DNA of 64,000 nt, taken from assembly GCF_000282095.2 (NCBI RefSeq), contig NZ_AKKC02000004.1:1612001-1676000 (forward strand), written 5' to 3'. Shown piece by piece: positions 1 through 8,307 of the stretch (within the stretch, counting starts at the first letter, position 1; the number at the start of each line of letters is the position of its first letter). The position numbers were made by a program, and so were the translations under genes. The notes beneath the pieces were generated by a model that was not told where the DNA came from, did no database searches, and was given only the letters and a program-made list of their open reading frames with translations. The stretch is from Rhizobium sp. CF080 (GTDB lineage: Bacteria; Pseudomonadota; Alphaproteobacteria; Rhizobiales; Rhizobiaceae).

Positions 1-4
1 AGGC

Positions 5-1030
5 TCACAGGCGCTTCTCCGCAACCGGGATCTTCGACAGGAAGCTGTCGTTGAACGCGGCGTCGAGATCGATGGGCTTAGAGATCACCTTGTATTCAGC
101 GAGCAGGCTGTTGGCAGAGCCGACGGCTGTTTTGTCGATGGCGAAGAGGCCATCACTGCCGCCCTTGCCGGCGACCATCAGCTTCTTGATCTCGGACAGC
201 ATCACTTCCTGCTGGGCGCGGTCGAGAGTCGGCGCCACCTTCATGACGATGTCGATCGCTTCTTTTTCGTTGGTCAGGGCGTATTTCCACCCCTTGATGC
301 TGGCGCGCAAGAATTTCTCGACCAGTTCCGGCTTTTCCTTGGCAGTCTGTTCCGACACGATCAAAGTGTCTCGCGGGAAGGAAACACCGCTATCTTCGGG
401 CACGAAGATCCGCAGGTTATCCATGCCGGCGCGTTGTGCGACGATCTGCAGTTCATTGTAGCGGGTTGCGGTCGCGACATCGACCTGCTTGTCGATGAAC
501 GGCGTCATCGAGACCTGCTGCGGCTGGACATCGACTTCGCCAGCCTTGATGCCTGCCTTGGCCAACATGGCCGAGAGCACGTGGTTTGCGCCGGTGAACC
601 AAGCGGTCACCTTCTTGCCCTTGAAATCCTGGATGGTTTTGACCGGGCCGTCCTTGTAGGTCACGAAGACGAACGGCGTCACCTGATGCGCAACCCCGAT
701 GCAGACGATCGGCAGGCCCTTGTCGCGTGCGGCAAAGACGCTGTCGGTGCCGCCCGAAAGGCCGAACGTGTCGGCGCCGGTCGCCACCAGGTTTTCCGTC
801 AACAGATTGGGGCCGCCGGGGTTGATGGTGAGGTTGATGCCCTCATCCTTGTAATACCCCTTCTCCAGCGCGACGTAGAAGCCGGCGAACTGAGCCTGGG
901 TCAACCATTTGAGACGCAGGCTGGCATTCACTGTCTGCTGGGCAGCAGCCGGGGTTGCGCCGTAGCCCAAGCCCTGAATGCCGATGAACGTTGCGGCAAG
1001 CGCCGCCAGAAGCTGTCGTTTTTTAAGCAT
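5..1030 (-). CDS. NMT1/THI5-like ABC transporter substrate-binding protein
   Basis: A 341-residue periplasmic binding protein. It begins with a basic, hydrophobic signal peptide ending near AAAQQ (about residue 31). The mature part opens with the pattern LKWLTQAQFAGFYVALEKGYY, typical of the NMT1/THI5/ThiY group that binds pyrimidine precursors of thiamine or related small ligands. It is the last visible gene of a minus-strand set with an ATPase and an aldolase. No permease is seen, so the permease probably follows beyond the left edge. An AGAGAGGGA ribosome-binding stretch precedes the ATG. The family is clear. The ligand is inferred only: hydroxymethylpyrimidine-like, riboflavin-like or another compound remain possible. 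Confidence 0.88.
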   Translation of the reverse strand: MLKKRQLLAALAATFIGIQGLGYGATPAAAQQTVNASLRLKWLTQAQFAGFYVALEKGYYKDEGINLTINPGGPNLLTENLVATGADTFGLSGGTDSVFAARDKGLPIVCIGVAHQVTPFVFVTYKDGPVKTIQDFKGKKVTAWFTGANHVLSAMLAKAGIKAGEVDVQPQQVSMTPFIDKQVDVATATRYNELQIVAQRAGMDNLRIFVPEDSGVSFPRDTLIVSEQTAKEKPELVEKFLRASIKGWKYALTNEKEAIDIVMKVAPTLDRAQQEVMLSEIKKLMVAGKGGSDGLFAIDKTAVGSANSLLAEYKVISKPIDLDAAFNDSFLSKIPVAEKRL

Positions 1031-1087
1031 GGTCCCTCTCTGTCGATTCTTGGTTGGTTATGGTTGCGTTAGTCGTTCTCCTCCCGA

Positions 1088-1858
1088 CTATCGGCGGTAA
1101 TCCGATCCCTCGCGTTCGAGCTGGCGAAGGAACGCGGGCCATTCCCGTTCCCCCGCAATCAGGATGTCACCCTTGTTCTCCCAGAACTGACGTGCCGCCT
1201 TTTCGCAAACCTCGTGCGGCGGGGTCAGAAGCTCGGCACCGGAAGCCTGCAGATCGAGCTGAATGCGCGCGGCGCGCTCGAAATAATAAAGCAGCATGAA
1301 GGCTTCGCCCGGCGTGCGACCGAGCGTCATGATGCCATGGTTGCGCATCAGCATCACCCGGTTGTCGCCCATGTCGGCGATGAGGCGGGCCTGTTCGTCC
1401 ATGTCGATCGCCACACCTTCGTAATCGTGGAAGGCCTGCCGCTGGTAGAAGCGCATGGCAAACTGCGTCAGTGGTAGAAGTCCGTTCTTTTGGCAGGAGA
1501 TCGCGGTGCTGGCATCGGAATGGGTGTGGAGAACGCAGGCTGCATCATGCACGGCCTTGTGGATGGCGCCATGGATGACGAAAGCGGCCTTGTTGATCGT
1601 ATAGGGCGTGTTGTCGAGCTTGTTGCCGTCGATATCGATACGCACGAGGCTGGAGGCGGTTATCTCACCGAACAGAAAACCATAGGGGTTGAGAAGGAAC
1701 TGATCGTCATGCCCCGGTACGCGCATGGAAATGTGGTTGTAGATCAGGTCATCCAGGCCCAGCCGTGCGACCATGCGATAGCAGGCAGCGAGATCGACGC
1801 GCGCCTTCCACTCGGCTTCAGAAATGTGGGCGGGACGTTCGGCATATTCACTGGCCAT
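1088..1858 (-). CDS. class II aldolase/adducin family protein
   Basis: A 256-residue protein covering the whole class II aldolase/adducin fold. The metal-binding histidines are visible in LHTHSDAS and RNHGIMTLG, and an upstream NHIS element fits the same fold. Members are Zn-dependent aldolases, epimerases or decarboxylases acting on phosphorylated or free hydroxy-carbonyl compounds, and the substrate cannot be read from sequence. The gene starts 17 bases after the ATPase stop and is followed by the binding-protein gene, so it is probably cotranscribed with the transporter. A GAGGA ribosome-binding site lies about 8 bases before the ATG. It may cleave or remodel the imported compound. Confidence 0.85.
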   Translation of the reverse strand: MASEYAERPAHISEAEWKARVDLAACYRMVARLGLDDLIYNHISMRVPGHDDQFLLNPYGFLFGEITASSLVRIDIDGNKLDNTPYTINKAAFVIHGAIHKAVHDAACVLHTHSDASTAISCQKNGLLPLTQFAMRFYQRQAFHDYEGVAIDMDEQARLIADMGDNRVMLMRNHGIMTLGRTPGEAFMLLYYFERAARIQLDLQASGAELLTPPHEVCEKAARQFWENKGDILIAGEREWPAFLRQLEREGSDYRR

Positions 1859-1875
1859 CGTGTTCCTCTTTTATT

Positions 1876-2805
1876 CTAATGTCCTGAAGTCATGAACGAC
1901 TTCATGCTTTCCTCCTCGATGGCATCGAGGAGTGTCTTCTTCAGCCCGACGAATTCGGGCGACGTGACGATGTCGGCCTTGCGGGGTCGCGGCAGGTCGA
2001 TCTTCTGTTCAAGTTTCACTTTGCCCGGCCGGGCCGTCATGACCAGCACGCGGTCGCCGAGGAAAATCGCCTCATCGACGTCGTGGGTGATGAAGAGCAC
2101 TGTGCGCCGGTGTTTCTGCCAAACGTCGAGCAGCCAGCGCTGCATCATCGTCCGTGTCAGTGCGTCCAGCGCACCGAACGGTTCATCAAGCAGCATGAGA
2201 TCACGCTTGAAGAGAAAAGTGCGCATCAGGGCCACGCGCTGGCGCATGCCGCCCGAAAGCTGATTGGGATATTGTTTTTCAAACCCGGCAAGCCCGAATT
2301 CCGGCAGCATCTTCAGTGCCTCCGCCCGGGCCTGTGCCCGCGGCATGCCTTCGATCTCCAGTGCCAGGATGGCGTTGTCGATGACGTTTCGCCATGGCAG
2401 CAGCAGGTCCCTTTGCGGCATGAAAGAAACCTGTCCGAGCAGCTCCGAGGCCGCGGAGCTCTTGCCGCGGAAACGCAGGATATTGCCCGGATCCGGCTCT
2501 TCCAGGCCCGCCAGGATGTTGAACAGCGTACTCTTGCCACAGCCGGAAGGGCCGACGACCGTCACCAGTTCACCCGGAAGGATGGTTGCCTCCAAGTTAT
2601 CCAGCGCCATGACAGGGCCAAAGCTCTTGGATACCTTGCGGAGTTCGATGAGCGGCCCGTCACCCGACACGGTCCAGGCCGGTTCCGCGGCTGGTGCCGC
2701 AAGGGCTTTGGTCTTTACCGGCCTCAACAGGCCCGCGAGACCGCGCGCTCCCGGATTCAATCCGCATGCATAGTCCTCACTCCAGGCAATCGACATGTCG
2801 GTCAT
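1876..2805 (-). CDS. ABC transporter ATP-binding protein (SsuB/TauB/ThiZ type)
   Basis: A cytoplasmic ATPase of a nitrate/sulfonate/taurine-type importer, 309 residues from the chosen ATG. Walker A is [10 protein letters not shown], the signature is [11 protein letters not shown], Walker B is LMLLDEPFGALDA, and the switch histidine is in FITHDVDEA. Upstream in-frame ATGs exist, up to 2871. The start at 2805 is preferred because AAGGAGA lies about 11 bases before it and because the upstream residues are Cys- and Asn-rich and unlike the family. An N-terminal stretch of about 45 residues precedes the ABC core. It heads the minus-strand set with the aldolase and binding protein. Confidence 0.88.
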   Translation of the reverse strand: MTDMSIAWSEDYACGLNPGARGLAGLLRPVKTKALAAPAAEPAWTVSGDGPLIELRKVSKSFGPVMALDNLEATILPGELVTVVGPSGCGKSTLFNILAGLEEPDPGNILRFRGKSSAASELLGQVSFMPQRDLLLPWRNVIDNAILALEIEGMPRAQARAEALKMLPEFGLAGFEKQYPNQLSGGMRQRVALMRTFLFKRDLMLLDEPFGALDALTRTMMQRWLLDVWQKHRRTVLFITHDVDEAIFLGDRVLVMTARPGKVKLEQKIDLPRPRKADIVTSPEFVGLKKTLLDAIEEESMKSFMTSGH

Positions 2806-3208
2806 CGAGAAGGCATCTCCTTGCATGCAATTATTACAATTAAGGATGCAAGCAAGCATCGTGCCAAACACACCAGCTTTCCTACTTGCTAAAAAATACC
2901 ACTAATCGAGGGGTTTTTCGCCCAAGATTGAGCCGTCAAGGCGCTACCATGAGACAAATCACAGCTCAAATATCCAAGAATTAAAATTATGCATACGTAT
3001 TACGCATATTTTGGACGCAGATTGACCGCTATTGCGGCATTGTGGCGGGTGGCATTTCCCGCGAAGCGTTCAACTCGCCGGAAACGGTCAGGCGCAGGAA
3101 CAGTGGCATGGCGATTGCATCGAAGACCAATCAAACATGTCAAGCCAACCGCATGGCAGACTTCGACTATCCGTATCGGGCAGATCAAGACATCGGGAGA
3201 AGCACATC
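2806..3208. promoter_or_regulatory. divergent intergenic region with ATACGTAT palindrome
   Basis: About 400 bases separate the divergently transcribed ATPase and TudS-related genes. The stretch 2870-3020 is much more AT-rich than its surroundings. It holds an 8-base perfect palindrome, ATACGTAT at 2993-3000, inside a wider imperfect dyad ATGCATACGTATTACGCAT. The same kind of ATAC-containing element recurs in the intergenic region at 10.2-10.5 kb. No protein-coding potential was recognised between 3020 and the start at 3209. It is read as the promoter and operator region for both directions; no experimental support can be seen. Confidence 0.4.
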
Positions 3209-3784
3209 ATGCAGGATGAACCAAGACGAGTAGCCTATGTGGCGCACTGTCTCATGAACCAGAATGCCAAGGTCAGTGAGTTCGCGAAATGCGCCGGCGT
3301 TTTTTCTCCCTTGGTCGAGCGGCTGGTCAAGAACGGCTTCGAGCTGCAACAACTGCCCTGCCCGGAGATGAGCCATATGGGTGCCGTCCGGTGGTGGGCA
3401 TCTCGAGAACAGTACGACACACCTGGTTACCGGCGCCACTGCCGCAACCTGGCAAAAAGCGTCGTGGATCTCGTGATGATGCATCAGGACGCCGGCTACG
3501 ACGTCGTCATCGTCGGCCTGGACGGCAGTCCGTCGAGCGGCGTCCGTCTCACCAGCACCAAGGCATCCTGGGGTGGCCGACCAGAGGGCGCCGTCCACGG
3601 CGGAAGCGACCGCCGACCCGGCATGGGCATCTGGATGGAAGAGCTGAAGTTCGAGTTCGAGGAACGCGGCCTTGCATTCCCGCGCGCGACGGGCGTCGCG
3701 ATGGATGCGCAGGATTTCGATCTCCAGAAGGCAATGGTCGAGCTCGATGAGTTTCTGACCGAAGGCACGGAGAACGCAGCGTGA
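3209..3784 (+). CDS. TudS-related (CD3072-type) putative desulfidase, atypical Cys set
   Basis: A 191-residue protein that I assign to the small TudS-related family. It has HCLMNQN (Cys14), LPCPE (Cys51) and a GSPSxG loop at 106-111. TudS/DUF523 enzymes hold a [4Fe-4S] cluster with three cysteines and remove sulfur from thiouracil-type compounds. The third of those is normally the Cys of SPSCG, but here it is Ser110 (GSPSSG). Cys28 and Cys78 could substitute, or the protein may have lost the cluster. The start at 3209 is chosen for GGGAGA 8 bases upstream and because homology begins at VAYVAHC. The stop overlaps the next start by 4 bases (GTGA), which suggests translational coupling. Confidence 0.7.
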   Translation: MQDEPRRVAYVAHCLMNQNAKVSEFAKCAGVFSPLVERLVKNGFELQQLPCPEMSHMGAVRWWASREQYDTPGYRRHCRNLAKSVVDLVMMHQDAGYDVVIVGLDGSPSSGVRLTSTKASWGGRPEGAVHGGSDRRPGMGIWMEELKFEFEERGLAFPRATGVAMDAQDFDLQKAMVELDEFLTEGTENAA

Positions 3785-4191
3785 TCCGGGAAGACCTGAG
3801 AAGCCGCCGCATTGCGGTCATCGCCGATTTCGTCGTCAATCCCGGCTCGGCACTTTACGGCAGACAACAAGCACCGCCGAGCGGCTTCATGGATGCGCTG
3901 GTGGAGCGCGGCTGGGGCATCATGAAGATGCCGCCGCATGTGGCAAAACCGGAAAGCTGCGAAAGGCTGATCGAGGTTTCCGTAGGCGATCTCATCGATT
4001 ACCGCAAGAACGGCTATGACGTAGTGATCGCCGCCGTGGAAGACCTGCCGCAGCAAGGCGTCTGGCTGGATGCCATGGCGACCTGCTTCAGGAAGGTCGG
4101 CAAGGACATGCCGCCGATCGTCACCATCCGATCGGATGCCACGGCGGCCGATGCCGACGCACTCGATGTCGCCTTGGCGCCGGCGGCCTGA
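3781..4191 (+). CDS. degenerate TudS-related paralogue, cysteine-poor
   Basis: A 136-residue protein starting at a GTG that overlaps the upstream stop. It looks like a shortened paralogue of the gene before it. ADFVVNPGSALYG sits where HCLMNQNAKVSEF is, MKMPPHVAKPES where QLPCPEMSHMG is, and NGYDVVIAAVEDLPQQGVWLD where AGYDVVIVGLDGSPSSGVRLT is. None of the cluster cysteines is kept; only Cys60 and Cys102 remain, at other places. It may be a non-catalytic partner forming a heterodimer with the upstream product. The paralogy is read by eye, so the function stays open. It converges on the nucleoside hydrolase gene. Confidence 0.6.
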   Translation: MIREDLRSRRIAVIADFVVNPGSALYGRQQAPPSGFMDALVERGWGIMKMPPHVAKPESCERLIEVSVGDLIDYRKNGYDVVIAAVEDLPQQGVWLDAMATCFRKVGKDMPPIVTIRSDATAADADALDVALAPAA

Positions 4192-4249
4192 GCCCCGCGG
4201 CAACATCGAAACGGATCGGTGGGATCACTTCCGCCGAAACCGCAGGCCT

Positions 4250-5194
4250 TCAGTTTTCCGCGAATGCCTGCTTCATCATCTTGAGAAAGCCTTCTGTCGA
4301 CGCCTTTTCGATGATACGGGCGTTGATCTTGTATTCCGGCCAGCGGGTGCCGAGCTTCGGCGGGTGGATGGCGGAGAAACCGCGGGTGATTTCACCCGAC
4401 GTCTCGATGCGCACCACGGCCTCGCGCGAGGATTCGATCAGATCCGGGTTGAGAGCGCAGGCGCAGGTCAGCGAATCCGGATGGGTGCTGACCGGCCGAC
4501 CGTAGCGCGCTTCGGCAGTCTCGCGCGGCACCGCAGAAACCTTCCGGTAGAATTCCGAAAGAGGCGTCTGCATCGCGAAGATCTCGTCCAGCTGGTCGCC
4601 CTCCAAAAGCCCGGAACGCATGGTCAATGTCCAGGTGGACAGCGTGATATCGAAACCCGCCTCGAAGACGATACGGGCGGCTTCCGGATCGATGAAGAAA
4701 TTGTATTCGGCGCAGGGCGTGATATTGCCGACCGCGTTGTCGGTGCCGCCCATGATCCAGAGGTGGCGCACCGCCTTGGCGATCCGCGGCTCCTTCATCA
4801 CCGCCAGCGCGATATTGGTGAGCGGCGCCTGGGCCAGGATATCGATCTGGCCCGGCTCTGCCATCACCCGTTCGATGATGGCATCAACCGCATGCATTGT
4901 TTCCGGCCGCTGACGGGCGATCGGCAGGTTAGCGCCGCTCATTCCGTCGTTGCCGTGCATGGTGGATGCTTCCCAGGGCTTCACCATGGGCCGGCGGGCG
5001 CCGAGATAGACCGGCACCTTTCCGGAGAAACCGGCCGCCTCGATGGTCGCCAGCGCGTTTTCAACCTGCTGGTCGAAGGGCACGTTGCCGACGCAGATAG
5101 TCACCGCCTCCAGCGTCGAGCCGGGGGTGCGCATGGCAAGCAGGAGCGAATAGGTGTCGTCTCCCGCCGTATCGGTGTCTATGATCAGCCGCAT
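4250..5194 (-). CDS. nucleoside hydrolase
   Basis: A 314-residue member of the inosine-uridine-preferring nucleoside hydrolase family, which cleaves the N-glycosidic bond of ribonucleosides to base and ribose. The N-terminal calcium-binding motif DTDTAGDD (residues 6-13) keeps the DxDxxxDD aspartates, although the usual Pro is replaced by Thr. Later blocks ILAQAPLTNIALA and LWIMGGT also fit the family. The start at 5194 lies directly after the upstream cupin stop (TGA, one base, ATG), so a longer N-terminus at 5227 is unlikely. It is the last gene of the six-gene operon that begins at 10220. Its presence is the main hint that the operon handles a nucleoside-like compound. Confidence 0.88.
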   Translation of the reverse strand: MRLIIDTDTAGDDTYSLLLAMRTPGSTLEAVTICVGNVPFDQQVENALATIEAAGFSGKVPVYLGARRPMVKPWEASTMHGNDGMSGANLPIARQRPETMHAVDAIIERVMAEPGQIDILAQAPLTNIALAVMKEPRIAKAVRHLWIMGGTDNAVGNITPCAEYNFFIDPEAARIVFEAGFDITLSTWTLTMRSGLLEGDQLDEIFAMQTPLSEFYRKVSAVPRETAEARYGRPVSTHPDSLTCACALNPDLIESSREAVVRIETSGEITRGFSAIHPPKLGTRWPEYKINARIIEKASTEGFLKMMKQAFAEN

Positions 5195-5195
5195 A

Positions 5196-6125
5196 TCAGT
5201 AGAACTCGAAACCCATCGTGCGGGCATGATAGTGGAAACCGCCGTCCTGGACGATCAGGAATTCGGCGCGGGTATCTCCGTCATTGTGGTGGCTATGCTT
5301 GGCGGCCGGAGGTGTCACCAGCGTCGCCCATGGCGACCACGCGCATTTGGCATCCGCCACCATCGAATAAGCCGGATCGCCGTTGACCACCAGGGTGATC
5401 GCGGCGGAATTGTGCTTGTGCGGCGGCTGGAAACTCCGCGGCTTCAGCGTGTTCAGCGACAGGGTCATCGTCGTTGCGATATTGCGGCTTGCTTCCGTCT
5501 TTTCGGCCGAAAAGATCAGCGCATGGCCGGATGTGCTGGCATTGGCGTTGGTCCCATAGACCACGTCGAGCTGATGGCTGATCTCGCCTGCCGGGTAATG
5601 CACGAAGCTGACTGCCGCGTTGTCCCCGATGATCGGCATCGACGCGTCGAACATCAGCTGCGGATCATTGCCCACCAGCCAGAAGATGCTGTCCTCGCTC
5701 GCAGTGATGGCAGAGGGCACACCGCCGGGAAGAAGGAAGACATCTGCCTTGCCCAGTACAGCCTTTTCGTCACCTACGACGAGAGTGGCCTTACCCTTGA
5801 TGACGTACCAGATCGAGGCGGTATTGGTGAGCGTCGTATCCAGGACTTCGCCGGACTTGACCACCGCATAGCGGGCCAGCATCAACGGGGTCGTCGCCGG
5901 AAACGGGCACTGCATTTCCGCGGACAGATCGCAGTTGATGAAACCGGTCTTTTCGAGCGCGAAGGCGCTGGTCGGTTCATCGGTGAAGATCTTGCCCGGC
6001 ACCGATGGAAGCTTGATGTTGAAGGCATTGCCGGAGTTGAAATAGCGGCCCCGCGCCTCGGCAGCATTGGCTGGATTGCGAGGCAGCTGAACCGCCATTT
6101 CGGCCATGTCGTTGACGGTGCTCAT
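5196..6125 (-). CDS. double cupin-domain protein
   Basis: A 309-residue protein with two cupin barrels. The first is around residues 85-165 (IWYVIKGKATLVVGDEKAVLGKADVFLLPGG). The second is around 215-295 (PPHKHNSAAITLVVNGD, then PPAAKHSHHNDG). The metal-type histidines HKH and KHSHHN are in the second barrel; the first barrel lacks the HxH and may be structural. The architecture resembles gentisate-dioxygenase-like bicupins, but no specific enzyme is recognised. Its ATG overlaps the M20 stop by 4 bases (ATGA), so it belongs firmly to the operon. It could be a ring- or C-C-cleaving dioxygenase, an isomerase or a sugar-binding accessory protein. Confidence 0.8.
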   Translation of the reverse strand: MSTVNDMAEMAVQLPRNPANAAEARGRYFNSGNAFNIKLPSVPGKIFTDEPTSAFALEKTGFINCDLSAEMQCPFPATTPLMLARYAVVKSGEVLDTTLTNTASIWYVIKGKATLVVGDEKAVLGKADVFLLPGGVPSAITASEDSIFWLVGNDPQLMFDASMPIIGDNAAVSFVHYPAGEISHQLDVVYGTNANASTSGHALIFSAEKTEASRNIATTMTLSLNTLKPRSFQPPHKHNSAAITLVVNGDPAYSMVADAKCAWSPWATLVTPPAAKHSHHNDGDTRAEFLIVQDGGFHYHARTMGFEFY

Positions 6126-7381
6126 GATGCATCTCCATATTTCTGTGAAAGACCTGTCTGCTCCAGGAGCAGATCGAGAAGAACGGCCGCGCCGGCTGCG
6201 ACGTGTTCCGGTTCAGCCCACTCGTCGGGATGATGACTGAGGCCAGCGCGACAGGGGATAAAGATCATCGCACTCGGAGCAAGCGGCGCCATCTGCCGGG
6301 CATCATGCCCTGCCGCCGAAAGCAAATCGAGCGCGAAATAGCCGTGGCGGTCGGCGGAATGGCGTATCGCTGCCCTAAGCCCCTCGTCGAACGTGTTCGA
6401 GGGAGCATCGACCAGGCGTTTGACACGGAAGCTGCAGGGGTGCGCCTCTTCGGTAACGATCGCCTCCAGGCGCAGGCCGAGCCGGTCGAGCACTGCATTG
6501 TCCGGATGCCGAAGATCGATGCGGAAGACCGCGCTGGAGGGCACGACCGATGGTGCGTTGGGTTGGATTTCCAGCCGGCCGATAGTAAATTTCACCACGT
6601 CGTCGACCGCCATATCTTGCTGCATGCGCAACGCCATGCGCGCGAACGCCTGCAACGCGTCCTGGCGGCGCTTCATCGGCTCGGTGCCGGCATGCGCCTC
6701 GCGTCCGGATATTATGACCTCATAGGTCTTCTTGCCCTGAATACCGGAAACCACGCCGATTATCGCACCGGCACGTTCGAGCACGTCCGCCTGTTCGATA
6801 TGCGGTTCGATATAGGCGTGGACGGGAAAACCGAGCGGCCGATACTCTATATCCGGAAAGGCGGCATGCACGACGGCCAGCGCCTCGGCGACGGAAATGC
6901 CGGCGGCGTCCTTGACCGCCATGACCTCATCCATCGTTCGCTTGCCGGCGAAAAGCTCGGACCCCATCATTCCGGGCGCAAATCGGCTGCCCTCTTCGTT
7001 CATCCATGCGACAACCGTGATGGGCCGCTCCGGTATCATGCCCGCCTCGGCTATAGCCGTTACGGCTTCGAGCGCCGCCAGCGTGCCGAATGCCCCATCA
7101 AAAAGACCGCCCGTCGGCTGACTGTCGATATGACTGCCGGCGACGACGGGCGACAGGTGGGGAAACTTGCCGTCGAGTGTCAGAAAAAGGTTTCCGGCCG
7201 CGTCCGTGGAGGGTTTCAAGCCTTCCTCGGCGCTCCATGCGATGATGCGGCGCCAGCTAAGAATTTCCTCGGCCGACAGGGCCTGGCGATTGACGCCCTT
7301 CTCGGGCAGGGCGCCATCTCTGCCGAGTTCCATGAGCCGCGACCACAGCCGCTCCGGGGATATCGAGGCCACGCCGGTCAT
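6122..7381 (-). CDS. M20-family Zn-dependent amidohydrolase (hydantoinase/carbamoylase type)
   Basis: A 419-residue enzyme of the N-carbamoyl-amino-acid hydrolase / allantoate amidohydrolase / beta-ureidopropionase group. Metal ligands are visible as His84 and Asp86 (GSHIDSQ), Asp95 (GLFDGAFG), Glu129/Glu130 (WMNEEGSRF) and a later His in IEPHIEQ. The family hydrolyses carbamoyl or formyl amides released from pyrimidines, hydantoins or degraded thiamine (YlmB type). It sits between an alpha/beta hydrolase gene (4-base gap) and the cupin gene (4-base overlap). With the nucleoside hydrolase it suggests ring-opened base degradation, which is inferred and not shown. Confidence 0.87.
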   Translation of the reverse strand: MTGVASISPERLWSRLMELGRDGALPEKGVNRQALSAEEILSWRRIIAWSAEEGLKPSTDAAGNLFLTLDGKFPHLSPVVAGSHIDSQPTGGLFDGAFGTLAALEAVTAIAEAGMIPERPITVVAWMNEEGSRFAPGMMGSELFAGKRTMDEVMAVKDAAGISVAEALAVVHAAFPDIEYRPLGFPVHAYIEPHIEQADVLERAGAIIGVVSGIQGKKTYEVIISGREAHAGTEPMKRRQDALQAFARMALRMQQDMAVDDVVKFTIGRLEIQPNAPSVVPSSAVFRIDLRHPDNAVLDRLGLRLEAIVTEEAHPCSFRVKRLVDAPSNTFDEGLRAAIRHSADRHGYFALDLLSAAGHDARQMAPLAPSAMIFIPCRAGLSHHPDEWAEPEHVAAGAAVLLDLLLEQTGLSQKYGDAS

Positions 7382-7385
7382 TGCG

Positions 7386-8264
7386 CTATTCCGTCCGCAT
7401 CACCTGTCCCGGATCGGCGCGCGGATCGCGCACTTTCCAGGCGCCCGCTTCCACCTGGCCGATAAAATCGGATACCAGCGTGTTGAACAGGGCGGGTTCC
7501 TCGAGATTGAGCGTATGGCCGGTCTTCGGCAGGATCGCGAGGCCGCTGGCGGGAAGCGTCTTCTTCAGGAAGATGCTCGGCTGGAGGCAATGATCGTCCT
7601 CGTCGCCGGACATGATCAGGGTCGGAACCATCATCTTCTTCAGTTCGTCTTCCAGGTCCCAGAAAGATGGCCGGCGGCACTGTACGCCGCGCATGGTGTT
7701 GGCCGCACCAACGGCAGAGTGCCGCGACAGCCGCTCCGCGAAAGCTGCCCAGCCGCGCGGGTCCTTGTTCTGGAACTGCACGCGGCTTGCGCCGAGCGAA
7801 TAGATCTTCGAGAAACCAACCGGATCCTTTTCGAAATTATCGGCAACCTTCAGCGACGTGTTGCGGAAATAATCGGCCGTGGCGCGCTCCGTGCCGTAAC
7901 CGGCGCCGGCGACCGTCAGCGATAGCGCCCGCTCCGGGAAGCGCAGGCCGAAATGCAGTGTCGCAAAGCCGCCCATCGACAGGCCGACGATATGCGCCTT
8001 CTCGATGCCGAGACCGTCGAGCACGGTCAGGGCATCTTCTGCCGCCAGCGCCTGCGAATACTGTTCGACATCCGCCGGGATATCGGACGGAGCATAACCG
8101 CGGGCCGCATAGGTGATGCAGCGGTTGCGCCGGGGAAAAAAGTTCATCTGCGGTTCCCAGGCGTCGTAATTGCCGCCGAACTCGTGGATGAACAGGATCG
8201 GCGTTCCGGTCTCGCCTGCCGTTTCGTAATAGAGCTTGATGCCATCCTTGCTGGTCACGAACAT
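7386..8264 (-). CDS. alpha/beta hydrolase
   Basis: A 292-residue cytoplasmic alpha/beta hydrolase with no signal peptide. The oxyanion-hole region is FIHEFGGNYDAW. The nucleophile elbow is GLSMGG with Ser96. The acid is probably an Asp of SGDEDDHC and the base is the His of KTGHTLNLEEP. The fold resembles RutD- or 3-oxoadipate-enol-lactonase-like hydrolases, but the substrate is unknown. It lies between the aminotransferase and the M20 amidohydrolase in the same direction. A second hydrolase of this fold is in the divergent operon (14781-15578), so two ester, lactone or amide steps may exist in this regulon. Confidence 0.88.
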   Translation of the reverse strand: MFVTSKDGIKLYYETAGETGTPILFIHEFGGNYDAWEPQMNFFPRRNRCITYAARGYAPSDIPADVEQYSQALAAEDALTVLDGLGIEKAHIVGLSMGGFATLHFGLRFPERALSLTVAGAGYGTERATADYFRNTSLKVADNFEKDPVGFSKIYSLGASRVQFQNKDPRGWAAFAERLSRHSAVGAANTMRGVQCRRPSFWDLEDELKKMMVPTLIMSGDEDDHCLQPSIFLKKTLPASGLAILPKTGHTLNLEEPALFNTLVSDFIGQVEAGAWKVRDPRADPGQVMRTE

Positions 8265-8307
8265 GAATCGGCTACTCCTGTAATATGCTTGGTTCCTAGA
8301 CCGGCCC

